The notes under the pieces are model-generated. The model was not told where the DNA came from and searched no databases. It saw only the letters and a list, made by a program, of their open reading frames with translations. A program made the translations under genes and the position numbers. Shown piece after piece: positions 17,603 to 25,208 of a stretch of 64,000 nucleotides of DNA. This DNA is from Bacillus sp. BHET2 (GTDB taxonomy: Bacteria > Bacillota > Bacilli > Bacillales > Bacillaceae_B): positions 496,001 through 560,000 of the forward strand of contig NZ_VCQN01000001.1 in the NCBI RefSeq assembly GCF_005938125.1, written 5' to 3'. Position 1 is the stretch's first letter. Every line of letters begins with the position of its first letter.

Positions 17603-17836
17603 TCAAGAGGTGGTCTTTAAACTCGGTAATAAATGTTCCAATATGTTTAGGGCAGAAGGTAGATCATGATAGGTTTCCTTCCGACTATTCTGGGTGATAA
17701 CAAATGATTTTAATTCCTTGGAGTAAGAAACCAACAATACCTCAGAATCATGTTCAGAAAATGAATGCGTAATATCACATTCGGAATAGGTTTGAAGGGT
17801 TTGTAAGATTGTATATAACTCACGATTTTCTGACAT
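17603..17836 (-). CDS. Small hypothetical protein (77 aa)
   Basis: A 77-residue protein with a clear GAAAGGAG ribosome binding site 9 nt before ATG. It reads like a compact alpha/beta domain (helix LYTILQTLQTYSE, two strands around VLLVSYSKELKSFVIT, closing helix LPSALNILEHLL). The overall plan resembles the small YkuJ/DUF1797-type proteins of Bacilli, but identity cannot be claimed. No partner gene. Confidence 0.65.
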   Translation of the reverse strand: MSENRELYTILQTLQTYSECDITHSFSEHDSEVLLVSYSKELKSFVITQNSRKETYHDLPSALNILEHLLPSLKTTS

Positions 17837-18321
17837 TCTCTTTATCTCCTTTCAAAAAAAGGGAAGGAATTTGTCTGATTTTGGCTAATTTTAACATAAT
17901 TAAATGATGCTTGTAAGAGAGGAAAGTCACGTTTAGAGTGAAATGTTTGTAGAATGCGAGAAGCATAGTGCTGCGAAATCGGGGTCTTGTCAAAATAGGC
18001 TAAAAGACTGTATTTTCTTAAATAATTCGGCTAGCTGCTCCATTTTATGGGGGTGCTCTAGCAAGAAAAGTGTCCATTCTCTGATATATGTCAATTTTCG
18101 CTGAAACGTAAAAGACAAGGGGATTCTGTGTCACTTTAGCAAACGATTCTTTAAAAAGCATGAATATACTAAAATTCATGTAATCACTATTTTTTAAAAA
18201 AGTAGTGATTACATGAACCTATATCATTTTCACTATCCACGATTTAAGAAGAGGGATTTTCGATCATTTGGTAGAATACGAGTTACAGGTTGGTTAAAGG
18301 TCAGGCAAGGAGGAATGAAGG
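17837..18321. other. Intergenic stretch with an AT-rich palindrome
   Basis: No gene seen. It holds a 15-bp inverted repeat (TTCATGTAATCACTA 18175-18189 and its complement 18203-18217) whose loop is itself T6A6-like, so almost the whole 43 bp can form a cruciform. Two weak CTGATA/CTGAAA units exactly 20 bp apart (18081, 18101) resemble the periodic arrays found elsewhere in the window. Confidence 0.6.
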
Positions 18322-18567
18322 ATGATTGTGGAAATACTTACCCGTGATGAGCTTATTCGATCTTAACCGGTGATGAGGGAGTTATGGACCGATTTATCTG
18401 AGGAACAGTACATCGCATTATTTGAAGAAATGAAAAAAGTTGGATCAGGGTGGGGGCAAGGCTCTATATTAGATTATCTGTACAGCTGGAATGGAATAGA
18501 CCCGGATTATATTGCAGAGGATTTGGTGGATGCTGTGGGGTATAGTGTACTCAATCATCAGGGGTGA
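18322..18567 (+). pseudogene. GNAT acetyltransferase pseudogene
   Basis: The frame opens at ATG 18322 with AAGGAGG upstream, reads MIVEILTRDELIRS, hits an in-frame TAA at 18364, and continues PVMRELWTDLSEEQYIALFE EMKK. This is a standard GNAT N terminus in which the stop replaces an aromatic residue (usual form RSYPVMRELR). After EMKK the normal middle (acetyl-CoA-binding strand) is missing; a shortened GSGWGQGSILDYLYSW replaces the usual SKGYGKxLLDYLxxW motif, then the sequence loses similarity. So one stop plus an internal deletion plus a frame loss are visible. Confidence 0.7.
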
Positions 18568-18671
18568 AGCGGATTTGAAGTTCTGCTATGTATCCGTGCA
18601 ATAATGTACTATAACCGAGTCCTCCTATAGGCGTATGATTACATGAGAATACGCTGAAAGGAGTTTTCTTC

Positions 18672-19247
18672 ATGAATGCTGCATCTTTTCTATTTTATTG
18701 TGTGATCGTGACGTTTACACCCGGCCCGACCAATATCATCATCTTGTCCACAGTTCATCGGTACGGGACGAAGAGGGCGATGGAATATACGTACGGGGCG
18801 ACGATTGCGTTTGGTTTATTGCTCTCCATTTCTGCATTGTTGAACTCGTTATTAATGTCGGTCATTCCGAAACTGTTAGGTGGCATGAAGATGATCGGAA
18901 GCCTCTATATGCTCTATCTCGCTTATCAAATCTGCAAAAAGGATTCGGCGAAATCGAATGAACAAATACCGGCAAGCTTTCGATCAGGATTCTTCATGCA
19001 GTTTCTGAATCCAAAGGTAGTCTTGTTTACCATGACGGTCATTCCAAGCTTCATTTTGCCCCATTACGTCACCTTGTCTGAGGTGACAATGGGTGTCGTG
19101 GTGATCACCATCATTGGTTTTCTAGCTTTTTTCACCTGGGTTCTATTCGGAACAATTTTTAAGGAGTTTTTACGCAAGCATTCTAAGATGGTAAATGTGC
19201 TGATGGCACTTTTTCTAGGATATTCGGCACTAATGATTTGGATGTAG
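18672..19247 (+). CDS. LysE/RhtB-family amino acid exporter
   Basis: A 191-residue protein with six hydrophobic helices and the family N terminus (FTPGPTNIIILSTVHRYGTKRAMEYTYGATIAFGLLLS). The conserved TPGP motif and the GSLYMLYLAYQI and FLNPKVVLFTM segments fit LysE/RhtB exporters of amino acids or related metabolites. The AraC-family regulator starts 12 bp downstream, with its ribosome binding site overlapping the stop region. The two form an operon, so the regulator probably senses the exported compound. Confidence 0.9.
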   Translation: MNAASFLFYCVIVTFTPGPTNIIILSTVHRYGTKRAMEYTYGATIAFGLLLSISALLNSLLMSVIPKLLGGMKMIGSLYMLYLAYQICKKDSAKSNEQIPASFRSGFFMQFLNPKVVLFTMTVIPSFILPHYVTLSEVTMGVVVITIIGFLAFFTWVLFGTIFKEFLRKHSKMVNVLMALFLGYSALMIWM

Positions 19248-19259
19248 GAGGTGGAAGTC

Positions 19260-20060
19260 ATGGACAAATTCACATATCGGAAATCGGCAGGTATTACGGC
19301 GTTATCAGCAAGTATGACGGATTTCTCGTACAAGAAGCATTCTCACAGGGAATATGCGATTGGAGTCACATTGCGGGGCATCCAACATTATCATCTGGAT
19401 GGTAGCCTGCACCTCTCCCATCCAAACGGCGTGATGCTTTTCAATCCTGAACAGGCACATGACGGCATGGCCCATACGGAAGAAGGGCTGGATTATGTGA
19501 TGCTGTACATCAAGCCTGAATTGCTCCTTGAGGTGACAGAGAAAAAAGAACTCCTCCGCTTCAGTGAGCCGCTCGTGTATGACAGAACACTTGAAAGGAG
19601 AATCGTAACTCTCGCGAATGCAATTCTAAGTGGACAGGATGAAGCGCAATGCAGTGAATACTTACTATCCCTAGCGGATCACATGGCTGAAACAAGTCTC
19701 TCAACGAACTATAAGAAGGACTCCACCCTTATCCGAAAAGCAAAGGATATGCTTCATTCCAATCTGGAAGGAGTTTTGAAGCTGGACGAGATTTCTGATG
19801 AACTTCAGCTATCCAAATTCCAGTTTATCCGATTATTTAAAGCTCATACCGGCATCTCGCCCTACCAATACTTCCTCAACGGCAAAGTCGAAATGGCAAA
19901 GGAAGTCATCGAGCAAAGGAAAGACATTTATTCAGCCGTCGCACAATGCGGGTTTGTCGACCTGACACACCTGAATAAACACTTCAAAAGTGTCTTTGGA
20001 ACGACGGCATTTGAGTATATGTCACATGTAGGGGTAAAAGGCGAGACTCCTGCTAAATGA
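19260..20060 (+). CDS. AraC-family transcriptional regulator
   Basis: A 266-residue regulator with an N-terminal cupin-like sensing domain (about 1-150; HREYAIGVTLRGIQHYHLDG and FNPEQAHDG) and a C-terminal pair of helix-turn-helices (about 165-262; LKLDEISDELQLSKFQFIRLF, then DIYSAVAQCGFVDLTHLNKHF). The start is ATG 19260, 6 nt after AGGAGGTG; a GTG at 19251 lies within that site. Pairing with a LysE exporter is a recurrent arrangement; it likely activates the exporter gene in response to the substrate. Confidence 0.92.
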   Translation: MDKFTYRKSAGITALSASMTDFSYKKHSHREYAIGVTLRGIQHYHLDGSLHLSHPNGVMLFNPEQAHDGMAHTEEGLDYVMLYIKPELLLEVTEKKELLRFSEPLVYDRTLERRIVTLANAILSGQDEAQCSEYLLSLADHMAETSLSTNYKKDSTLIRKAKDMLHSNLEGVLKLDEISDELQLSKFQFIRLFKAHTGISPYQYFLNGKVEMAKEVIEQRKDIYSAVAQCGFVDLTHLNKHFKSVFGTTAFEYMSHVGVKGETPAK

Positions 20061-20117
20061 TTGGGATCTGTAACAAACAGGATGGTTTTCCTGTCTATTT
20101 CATAAAGGGGGAGTTCC

Positions 20118-20558
20118 GTGAAAAAATCTCTATTATTACTATTGATATCATTTATCCTGTTGTTAGCGGTGACAGGTTGTTCCGAAGAAAAATGGAATCA
20201 AAGCAACCTGTTTGAATCAGGCCCGTACAAGATGATCGGGGTAGAGGACCGACTTGGGTTTATTTATGATGACTCGGAAGCTGTGCGATTTTATCCTGGT
20301 AAAGTAAATAAGTATATGTGGCATCTATGGGGAGACGAGGAAGAGGTGAATGGAAACCTAAAGGTAGTCGCCACCCATCAACAATCGAAAGAAGAAGTGG
20401 TTATGTTTGAAGGAAACCCTTTGGATGGACCCCATAATGGTGCAGATGTCCATACGAATTCATTGATGTCATTACCCGAAAGCGGGATGTGGAGATTGGA
20501 TGCGTATGTGGAAGAGAGACTGCATGGGAGTGTTTATGTAGAGGTTCATGAAGAGTAA
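20118..20558 (+). CDS. Lipoprotein, DUF4871-like
   Basis: A 146-residue protein, GTG start behind GGGGGAG. The signal peptide ends in the lipobox AVTGC (Cys 21), so it should be anchored on the outer face of the membrane. The mature part (SGPYKMIGVEDRLGFIYDD, NKYMWHLWG, SGMWRLDAYV) has the short beta-strand pattern of the Bacillus DUF4871 lipoproteins, a match made from memory and not verified. Function unknown. Confidence 0.75.
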   Translation: MKKSLLLLLISFILLLAVTGCSEEKWNQSNLFESGPYKMIGVEDRLGFIYDDSEAVRFYPGKVNKYMWHLWGDEEEVNGNLKVVATHQQSKEEVVMFEGNPLDGPHNGADVHTNSLMSLPESGMWRLDAYVEERLHGSVYVEVHEE

Positions 20559-20725
20559 GGTTGTTATTGATCTATAGTGACTTGCTTTACACAATAAACG
20601 AGAACATGTGGATTGTGAATCCATAACGCCTATTTTTATATGAAATTGATTGTAAGAGGCTGGTTCTGAACCATTTTCAACTCAGATAGTAGTCTAAACG
20701 ATCAATAAGAGTAATCGAATTCCTC

Positions 20726-20856
20726 ATGAAACACTAGCTCCCTCATATATGATCCAGTTTGCATGATTTATGATCCACTTTATAAATAAATGAGCCGGTT
20801 TCTGAAATATATGAGCCGGAATTTTTTTATATGGTCCACTTTTCTTATTAATGAGC
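20726..20856 (-). repeat. Degenerate tandem array, 20-21 bp period (array 1)
   Basis: The element ATG(A/G)(G/T)CC is preceded by TAT/TTT/AAA and recurs at 20749, 20770, 20790, 20811, 20831 and 20851 (steps 21, 20, 21, 20, 20). Best units read TATATGAGCCGG. On the minus strand the core is GGCTCATATA. It fills the 505-bp gap between the convergent lipoprotein and minus-strand 125-codon gene, which holds nothing else except the terminator at 20972-20999. Confidence 0.8.
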
Positions 20857-20971
20857 ATGTTGTCGAAACGGAGCAATCTGATGATAATCGACCATTCATT
20901 TTCAGTCAACTAACAAGGGGGCATAGGTTCATGATGCAACCAAGGGGATTAATACAGCAAAAATAAAAAGA

Positions 20972-20999
20972 AAAATCACTCCATTAACAAAGTGATTTT
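20972..20999 (-). terminator. Terminator of the minus-strand 125-codon gene
   Basis: A 9-bp stem (AAAATCACT / AGTGATTTT) with a 10-nt loop; on the minus strand it runs into a T-rich tract. Confidence 0.75.
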
Positions 21000-21063
21000 C
21001 TTAACTCGTTCCTTTGAAAAATACATGATTAAAAGATTAAAAGGATTGCATGCTCGTTACTCA

Positions 21064-21441
21064 TTAGTAATGTTTGTGTTGATGACCAGATGGCGATACT
21101 TTAAAAACGGCGATTTCTTCGTCAAGTAATTCATTCGACACTTGGTCAAGCAATGCCACTGTAAATATATATTCCCCAGGTTTTTTAAAGATCCCTTTAA
21201 TATTTGCGCATGTGTTAAGAATGACTTCATTAAATACAGAAACGCCAACGCTATTAAATTCAATCGGGATCCCACTTGTAAATTCAAAATCTACATTTTG
21301 TAGTTGATCTCGATTTCCAATCGATACGAGCACCTTGGTGTCTCTAGTCGTTTCCTCTGTAGACAACGTGCATATTTGTAGATATTCCTCGTAATTCACT
21401 TGTGTAAACAACGGAGCTTTAAGTCTAATACAAAAAGACAT
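21064..21441 (-). CDS. Hypothetical protein (125 aa), beta-rich
   Basis: A 125-residue protein. No signal peptide, no membrane helix. The alternation of hydrophobic and polar residues (TKVLVSIGNRD, IPIEFNSVGVSV, PGEYIFTVALLD) suggests a beta-sandwich, and the C-terminus ends GHQHKHY. The shape is like bacterial DUF6941-type small domains, but I cannot name it. Own terminator downstream; single-gene unit. Confidence 0.6.
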   Translation of the reverse strand: MSFCIRLKAPLFTQVNYEEYLQICTLSTEETTRDTKVLVSIGNRDQLQNVDFEFTSGIPIEFNSVGVSVFNEVILNTCANIKGIFKKPGEYIFTVALLDQVSNELLDEEIAVFKVSPSGHQHKHY

Positions 21442-21580
21442 ATCATCACCTCACTAGATTAGTAGAATAGGAAGAACCATTTTAGAAGAGATTCTCTACT
21501 CTCTATTTCTAGTATATGAATGATTTGGCTTTCAGCTTGGACGAAAAACATGTGATAAGAAGAGAGTCAATACCAAAATA

Positions 21581-21605
21581 AACCCCTTAAGAGAATAAAG
21601 GGGTT
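21581..21605 (-). terminator. Terminator of the DUF2252 gene
   Basis: An 8-bp stem AACCCCTT / AAGGGGTT with a 9-nt loop; on the minus strand followed by TATTTTGG. Confidence 0.8.
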
Positions 21606-21620
21606 CTGAATCATCTTTAT

Positions 21621-23015
21621 CTAAGGCAATCGACTATCCTGCCTCAATTGAAGAAACGATTGATAATCAGCGTTCACTTGATCCGCATAGCATCCTGCTA
21701 ATTCCACTACTTTCGTCTTGAATTGTGGCCATACATTAATCGCTTGCAGTGCACCATCTTCAAAGTTGTAGGAAATAAATTCATCTTGATAATCCCGATC
21801 TGCGCGCGCATGGGCATAAGCAAGGGCTTGTGCCGAATATTTCACAAAGCTGTCAAGATCTGATTTAGTGTTAAAGTCGACGGGGTCCAACCCATGCTTC
21901 CATGGTGACATTCTTCTGACGAGATACGATTTACTTTCCCCAGTTAGGACACCCATATGATCATCTACCTGGTCTTGCAGCCCTTTATAGGCTACCCGTG
22001 CAGTGTCTGCAGCCCCATTTAACTGATTAGTGTAAAGTGATGCATCCGTAAGAGAATTGACGAACATATTCGGTTTCAACTGTTCTTTGACTTCTACTAA
22101 CTGATCATCGTCAGTATCACTTGTTGGTCCTTCGATTAACACATAATACTTATCTACTCCTAAGCTGCCAAGGCCTGAATGAAGGCGTCGGGCACGGTCT
22201 TTCACATCGAAGTAATGGGAATCCCAGCCGCTCACCTTGTCTGAAATATCCTGCAGATAGGAAGACCAATGTCCTTCCAGATCAACTAGATCATAGCTAT
22301 CAACTGTAGATAAATCGGTATTGGAAAAATCGAATTGACGATCTCCACTACTATTGACAACCGTCCATTTATTTAAGGCATGTGAAGCATCACGGCCCGT
22401 TACATCATAGATTTCGTCATCAATGAATCCTGTAACGGTTGCTTTATCCATTTTCACTTCCGTTTCCCCTGCATTTCCGTTCACATTTGTAAGGGTATCT
22501 TGATACTCGGTCAAAAAGGACATTGCCAGCTCATCGGCTTCTGCTTGAGACAAGTTCCAATCCAATTGATCCTTCAACAGATAAATACTTGTCGTATAGC
22601 GCAGTAAATCCCAATAAAATGGGCCTATGTATGAGTCATCGAAATCATTCAGATCAAATACGATATCCCCTTCATCATTATCAAAGAAACCGACATTTTG
22701 CGTGTGGAAATCCCCTGAAAGCCAGGTATTAATATTGCTAGTGGTAGTCCATTCAGTAGGGACCCCAATCGTTCCGTTATCAAGATCCTGATAATAGAGA
22801 AAGTTCGTGGCACGGTAGAAGGCAAAAGATGAATCCTCCATTGCCTGATATTTTTCCATTTTCACTGAGCTATCAGAAATGTAACGATTGGCATCTGAGA
22901 TTTCCTGCTCCAGATGATCTGTACGTGTAGAACTGTTTGTCATTGCTAATCCGTTAATGGGTCCGGTCATTAGAAAGACCGTCATGCTGATGCATGTTAA
23001 GGCACTTCGCTTCAT
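21621..23015 (-). CDS. Secreted DUF2252 (kinase-fold-like) protein
   Basis: A 464-residue protein with a signal peptide (about 1-24, MKRSALTCISMTVFLM...GLAM). The mature part carries the DUF2252 landmarks: FAFYRATNFLYYQDL, GDFHTQNVGFF, then VFDLNDFDDSYIGPFYWDLLR. In that family these correspond to an aminoglycoside-phosphotransferase-like active site (HxxN and DFD). C-terminal YLVRRMSPWKHGLD and AYAHARADRDY also fit. Secretion is unusual for a fold that in relatives would use intracellular ATP, so it may be non-catalytic or use another donor. Own terminator. Confidence 0.82.
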   Translation of the reverse strand: MKRSALTCISMTVFLMTGPINGLAMTNSSTRTDHLEQEISDANRYISDSSVKMEKYQAMEDSSFAFYRATNFLYYQDLDNGTIGVPTEWTTTSNINTWLSGDFHTQNVGFFDNDEGDIVFDLNDFDDSYIGPFYWDLLRYTTSIYLLKDQLDWNLSQAEADELAMSFLTEYQDTLTNVNGNAGETEVKMDKATVTGFIDDEIYDVTGRDASHALNKWTVVNSSGDRQFDFSNTDLSTVDSYDLVDLEGHWSSYLQDISDKVSGWDSHYFDVKDRARRLHSGLGSLGVDKYYVLIEGPTSDTDDDQLVEVKEQLKPNMFVNSLTDASLYTNQLNGAADTARVAYKGLQDQVDDHMGVLTGESKSYLVRRMSPWKHGLDPVDFNTKSDLDSFVKYSAQALAYAHARADRDYQDEFISYNFEDGALQAINVWPQFKTKVVELAGCYADQVNADYQSFLQLRQDSRLP

Positions 23016-23162
23016 GAGGTGAAAAACTCCTTATTTCGTTTATTTCGATCTTGTCCAAAGAAACATTACCATAGAAAAGAGGATGAATTTTCTTCTTTAC
23101 ATAATATTTACGGTATTTATAGGTAGGTTAATATTTTTTTAGAGAAATGCTGAAAAATGGAA

Positions 23163-23196
23163 GAGTATATCCAGAACAGGGTATGCTCTTTTTTGT
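23163..23196 (+). terminator. Orphan plus-strand terminator
   Basis: An 11-bp stem with G-T pairs (AGAGTATATCC / GGGTATGCTCT) and a seven-T tail on the plus strand. No plus-strand gene lies upstream within 2.5 kb; the DUF2252 gene is on the other strand. It may end an unannotated small RNA from the gap 23016-23160. Confidence 0.6.
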
Positions 23197-23277
23197 GAAA
23201 ATTTGTCTTGAGTATGATATCTAATTTTGAAATAATTGGTAGTAAGTAACGGGCAGCTTGGGAAGGAGTGATAGTCG

Positions 23278-23841
23278 GTGTTGAAGATTGAGATTAGAAG
23301 ACCTCAAATAGATGACAGTCTAGAATTAAATAGGTTTTTTAGTACAGTCATAATGGATACCTTCTTGAAAGAAGGATTATCGGAAATGCATGATGAGATA
23401 GAAAGTGAAATAGAAAGTAAGAAACAACACTTGAAATGTGACTTTGATAGCAAAGGAGAGAATCGGTGTTTTTTCATAGCTTCAGAAAAAAGCTGCAAGA
23501 AAATTATCGGTACAATTGAGTACGGCCCTGCTAGTGAGCTGATTAACAACTGCACAGATGGGGCATTGAGTGAGGTATATGAGATAGGAACCGTATTTGT
23601 ACATCCAGACTATCAACTTCGTGGGGTAGGGAAATTACTTTTAAACGTAATGTTTCTTACTTTTCTCAATAAGGGAATAAAAGAATTCTGCTTGGATAGC
23701 GGATATGCCAATGCACAGAAGGTGTGGACGAAAACATTTGGAGAGCCTGATTATTTGCTGAAGGATTATTGGGGGAAGGGATCTGATCATATGATTTGGA
23801 GAAGAGATACAGATCATATACCCATTGTATTTAGTAAGTGA
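23278..23841 (+). CDS. GNAT-family N-acetyltransferase
   Basis: A 187-residue GNAT. N-terminal IRRPQIDDSLELNRFF gives the first strand-helix; the acetyl-CoA-binding motif A is EIGTVFVHPDYQLRGVGKLLLNVMF (about 103-127), with Q/R-x-x-G-V-G-K. C-terminal GYANAQKVWTKTFGEPDYLLKDYWG is typical of a branch of Bacillus GNATs. GTG start with AAGGAGTGA upstream. Substrate unknown. Confidence 0.88.
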   Translation: MLKIEIRRPQIDDSLELNRFFSTVIMDTFLKEGLSEMHDEIESEIESKKQHLKCDFDSKGENRCFFIASEKSCKKIIGTIEYGPASELINNCTDGALSEVYEIGTVFVHPDYQLRGVGKLLLNVMFLTFLNKGIKEFCLDSGYANAQKVWTKTFGEPDYLLKDYWGKGSDHMIWRRDTDHIPIVFSK

Positions 23842-23937
23842 TGACAGTTCACATTGACAAGAAATCAGCTTACTGTGTTTCTTTCGAAGCGTGTGAATTC
23901 CAAGAAAAATCGGGCATATGTGTAATGAGGTGATTAC

Positions 23938-24165
23938 TTGAAAAAACAAATGAGTATCATAGTCGTCTTATCCTTTCTATTCATCTCGGTCCTGTTCTAT
24001 ATAGGACCCTTCGAACAAGCATTATGGTTACAGTTTGTATTTTTATTCTCGACCATTCTTATGGCTCATTCCGCTTACAAAAACGGATATAGTATTCAAT
24101 TTACAACTTTATCGATTTGTTCCCTAGTTTCTTTCAGTTCAATCGCGATGATATTGCTTTCTTAA
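23938..24165 (+). CDS. Small membrane protein (75 aa)
   Basis: A 75-residue protein, TTG start with GAGGTG 6 nt upstream. Nearly all hydrophobic, with three likely helices (about 5-20, 27-45, 52-74) and no charged residues after position 50. Function not recognisable; size and pattern resemble many small Bacillus membrane proteins. Confidence 0.65.
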   Translation: MKKQMSIIVVLSFLFISVLFYIGPFEQALWLQFVFLFSTILMAHSAYKNGYSIQFTTLSICSLVSFSSIAMILLS

Positions 24166-24253
24166 AAAAACCCCCTCTCCTATTACAGTGGAGGAAAGGA
24201 ATTTTGAAGGCTAAATTCGAATTTGTTAAGAATACGAAGGGGGTGAGCATGAA

Positions 24254-24460
24254 ATGGAAAATCCGACGAACGTGACGACATGCCCGAAATGTTTAGGGAC
24301 GGACCTTGGAAAAGGCAAGCATTCAGGATATGCGGTGATGTCACCCGTTAATAAGAAAATGAGCCTCGGCTCGGATATTGAGTATATTCTCTGTACAGAT
24401 TGTGGCTACATTATTGAAAGTTATGTAACAAAGCCAGAGAAGTTTAAGGGCTCTCTGTAA
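24254..24460 (+). CDS. Zinc-ribbon protein (68 aa)
   Basis: A 68-residue protein with two CxxC knuckles, CPKC (residues 10-13) and CTDC (about 47-50), the arrangement of a single zinc ribbon. GGGGGTG ribosome binding site. Homologues are sometimes annotated as TFIIIB-like initiation factors, which overstates the evidence. Probably a structural zinc protein of unknown partner. Confidence 0.75.
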   Translation: MENPTNVTTCPKCLGTDLGKGKHSGYAVMSPVNKKMSLGSDIEYILCTDCGYIIESYVTKPEKFKGSL

Positions 24461-24521
24461 GAAAGGCATGTTTGTTCTAAACCTGAGAATCATATACTAA
24501 CCGTATAGTAATCTATAGTAC

Positions 24522-24564
24522 GCCTTGCCGTTTGTTTAAATAGGTTTAAGTCATGCGGCAAGGC
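24522..24564. terminator. 9-bp inverted repeat with 25-nt loop
   Basis: GCCTTGCCG (24522-24530) and CGGCAAGGC (24556-24564). It lies between the convergent zinc-ribbon and UPF0158 genes, so termination is likely, but the loop is long and no T-run follows. Confidence 0.5.
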
Positions 24565-24590
24565 TTGTAGATTTATGAAGATCTCATATC

Positions 24591-25055
24591 TTATTCATAC
24601 TCCACATTATTCTCCTCACACCATTCAAGCGCAAAGTCTCTGTAACCCTCTTTTCTGAATGAAAACCATTCGTCCCTTTTCCCTACTGCACCTAGTTGAT
24701 CTTTGAACCTCCTAAAGGCACCTTGACCTTGTATGGCAGTTAGTAACCGCTGTCTCGTATGCTCATCCTCCAATGAATAACAGAAGCTTTCCATCATCCG
24801 GTATTCATTGAATTCCTCTTTGTCAGGTAGTTCAAGGTAAGAAGTGGGATGTTCAAGAATATCTTGGGCCACAGCGTATTCGGTCTGTTCCCATTCTTCG
24901 AGTTCTTCGATAGGCTCTTCGTCTTCCGCTTTGAAGAGGATATCATTCGCAATCATGACGACCGAACCTGATTCTAGGTGAAGGTAATAGGTCCATTCTT
25001 GAAATTGTGATTCCATTTCTCGAATAAGCTTCTCTAGATTCACTTTTTTTGACAT
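24591..25055 (-). CDS. UPF0158 family protein
   Basis: A 154-residue acidic protein. The N-terminal half (LIREMESQFQEWTYYLHLESGSVVMI) followed by a C-terminal domain with MMESFCYSLEDEHTRQRLLTAIQGQGAFRRFKDQLG and EWFSFRKEGYRDFALEWCEEN is the UPF0158 signature. The biochemical role of the family is unknown. Ribosome binding site AAAGGGAGG on the minus strand. Confidence 0.82.
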   Translation of the reverse strand: MSKKVNLEKLIREMESQFQEWTYYLHLESGSVVMIANDILFKAEDEEPIEELEEWEQTEYAVAQDILEHPTSYLELPDKEEFNEYRMMESFCYSLEDEHTRQRLLTAIQGQGAFRRFKDQLGAVGKRDEWFSFRKEGYRDFALEWCEENNVEYE

Positions 25056-25130
25056 GGGGCTGCCTCCCTTTAAATTGTGACGTAATCTTAAGAAGTATTA
25101 TACCTTATTTTTTGATTATTTAAAAAACGG

Positions 25131-25186
25131 TTGCAAAATGACACTTGTGTCGATATAATGAAAAGTAAGAAAACGACACTAATGTC
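25131..25186 (+). promoter_or_regulatory. SigA promoter with two TetR-type operators
   Basis: TTGCAA (25131-25136), 17-bp spacer, TATAAT (25154-25159). Two sites of the form GACA-N4-TGTC lie at 25140-25151 (inside the spacer) and 25175-25186 (just after the start point), 35 bp apart. A TetR gene is the second gene of the operon, so these are the likely operators for autorepression. Confidence 0.85.
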
Positions 25187-25208
25187 TTTTTAAAAGGGGA
25201 GAGTTAGG

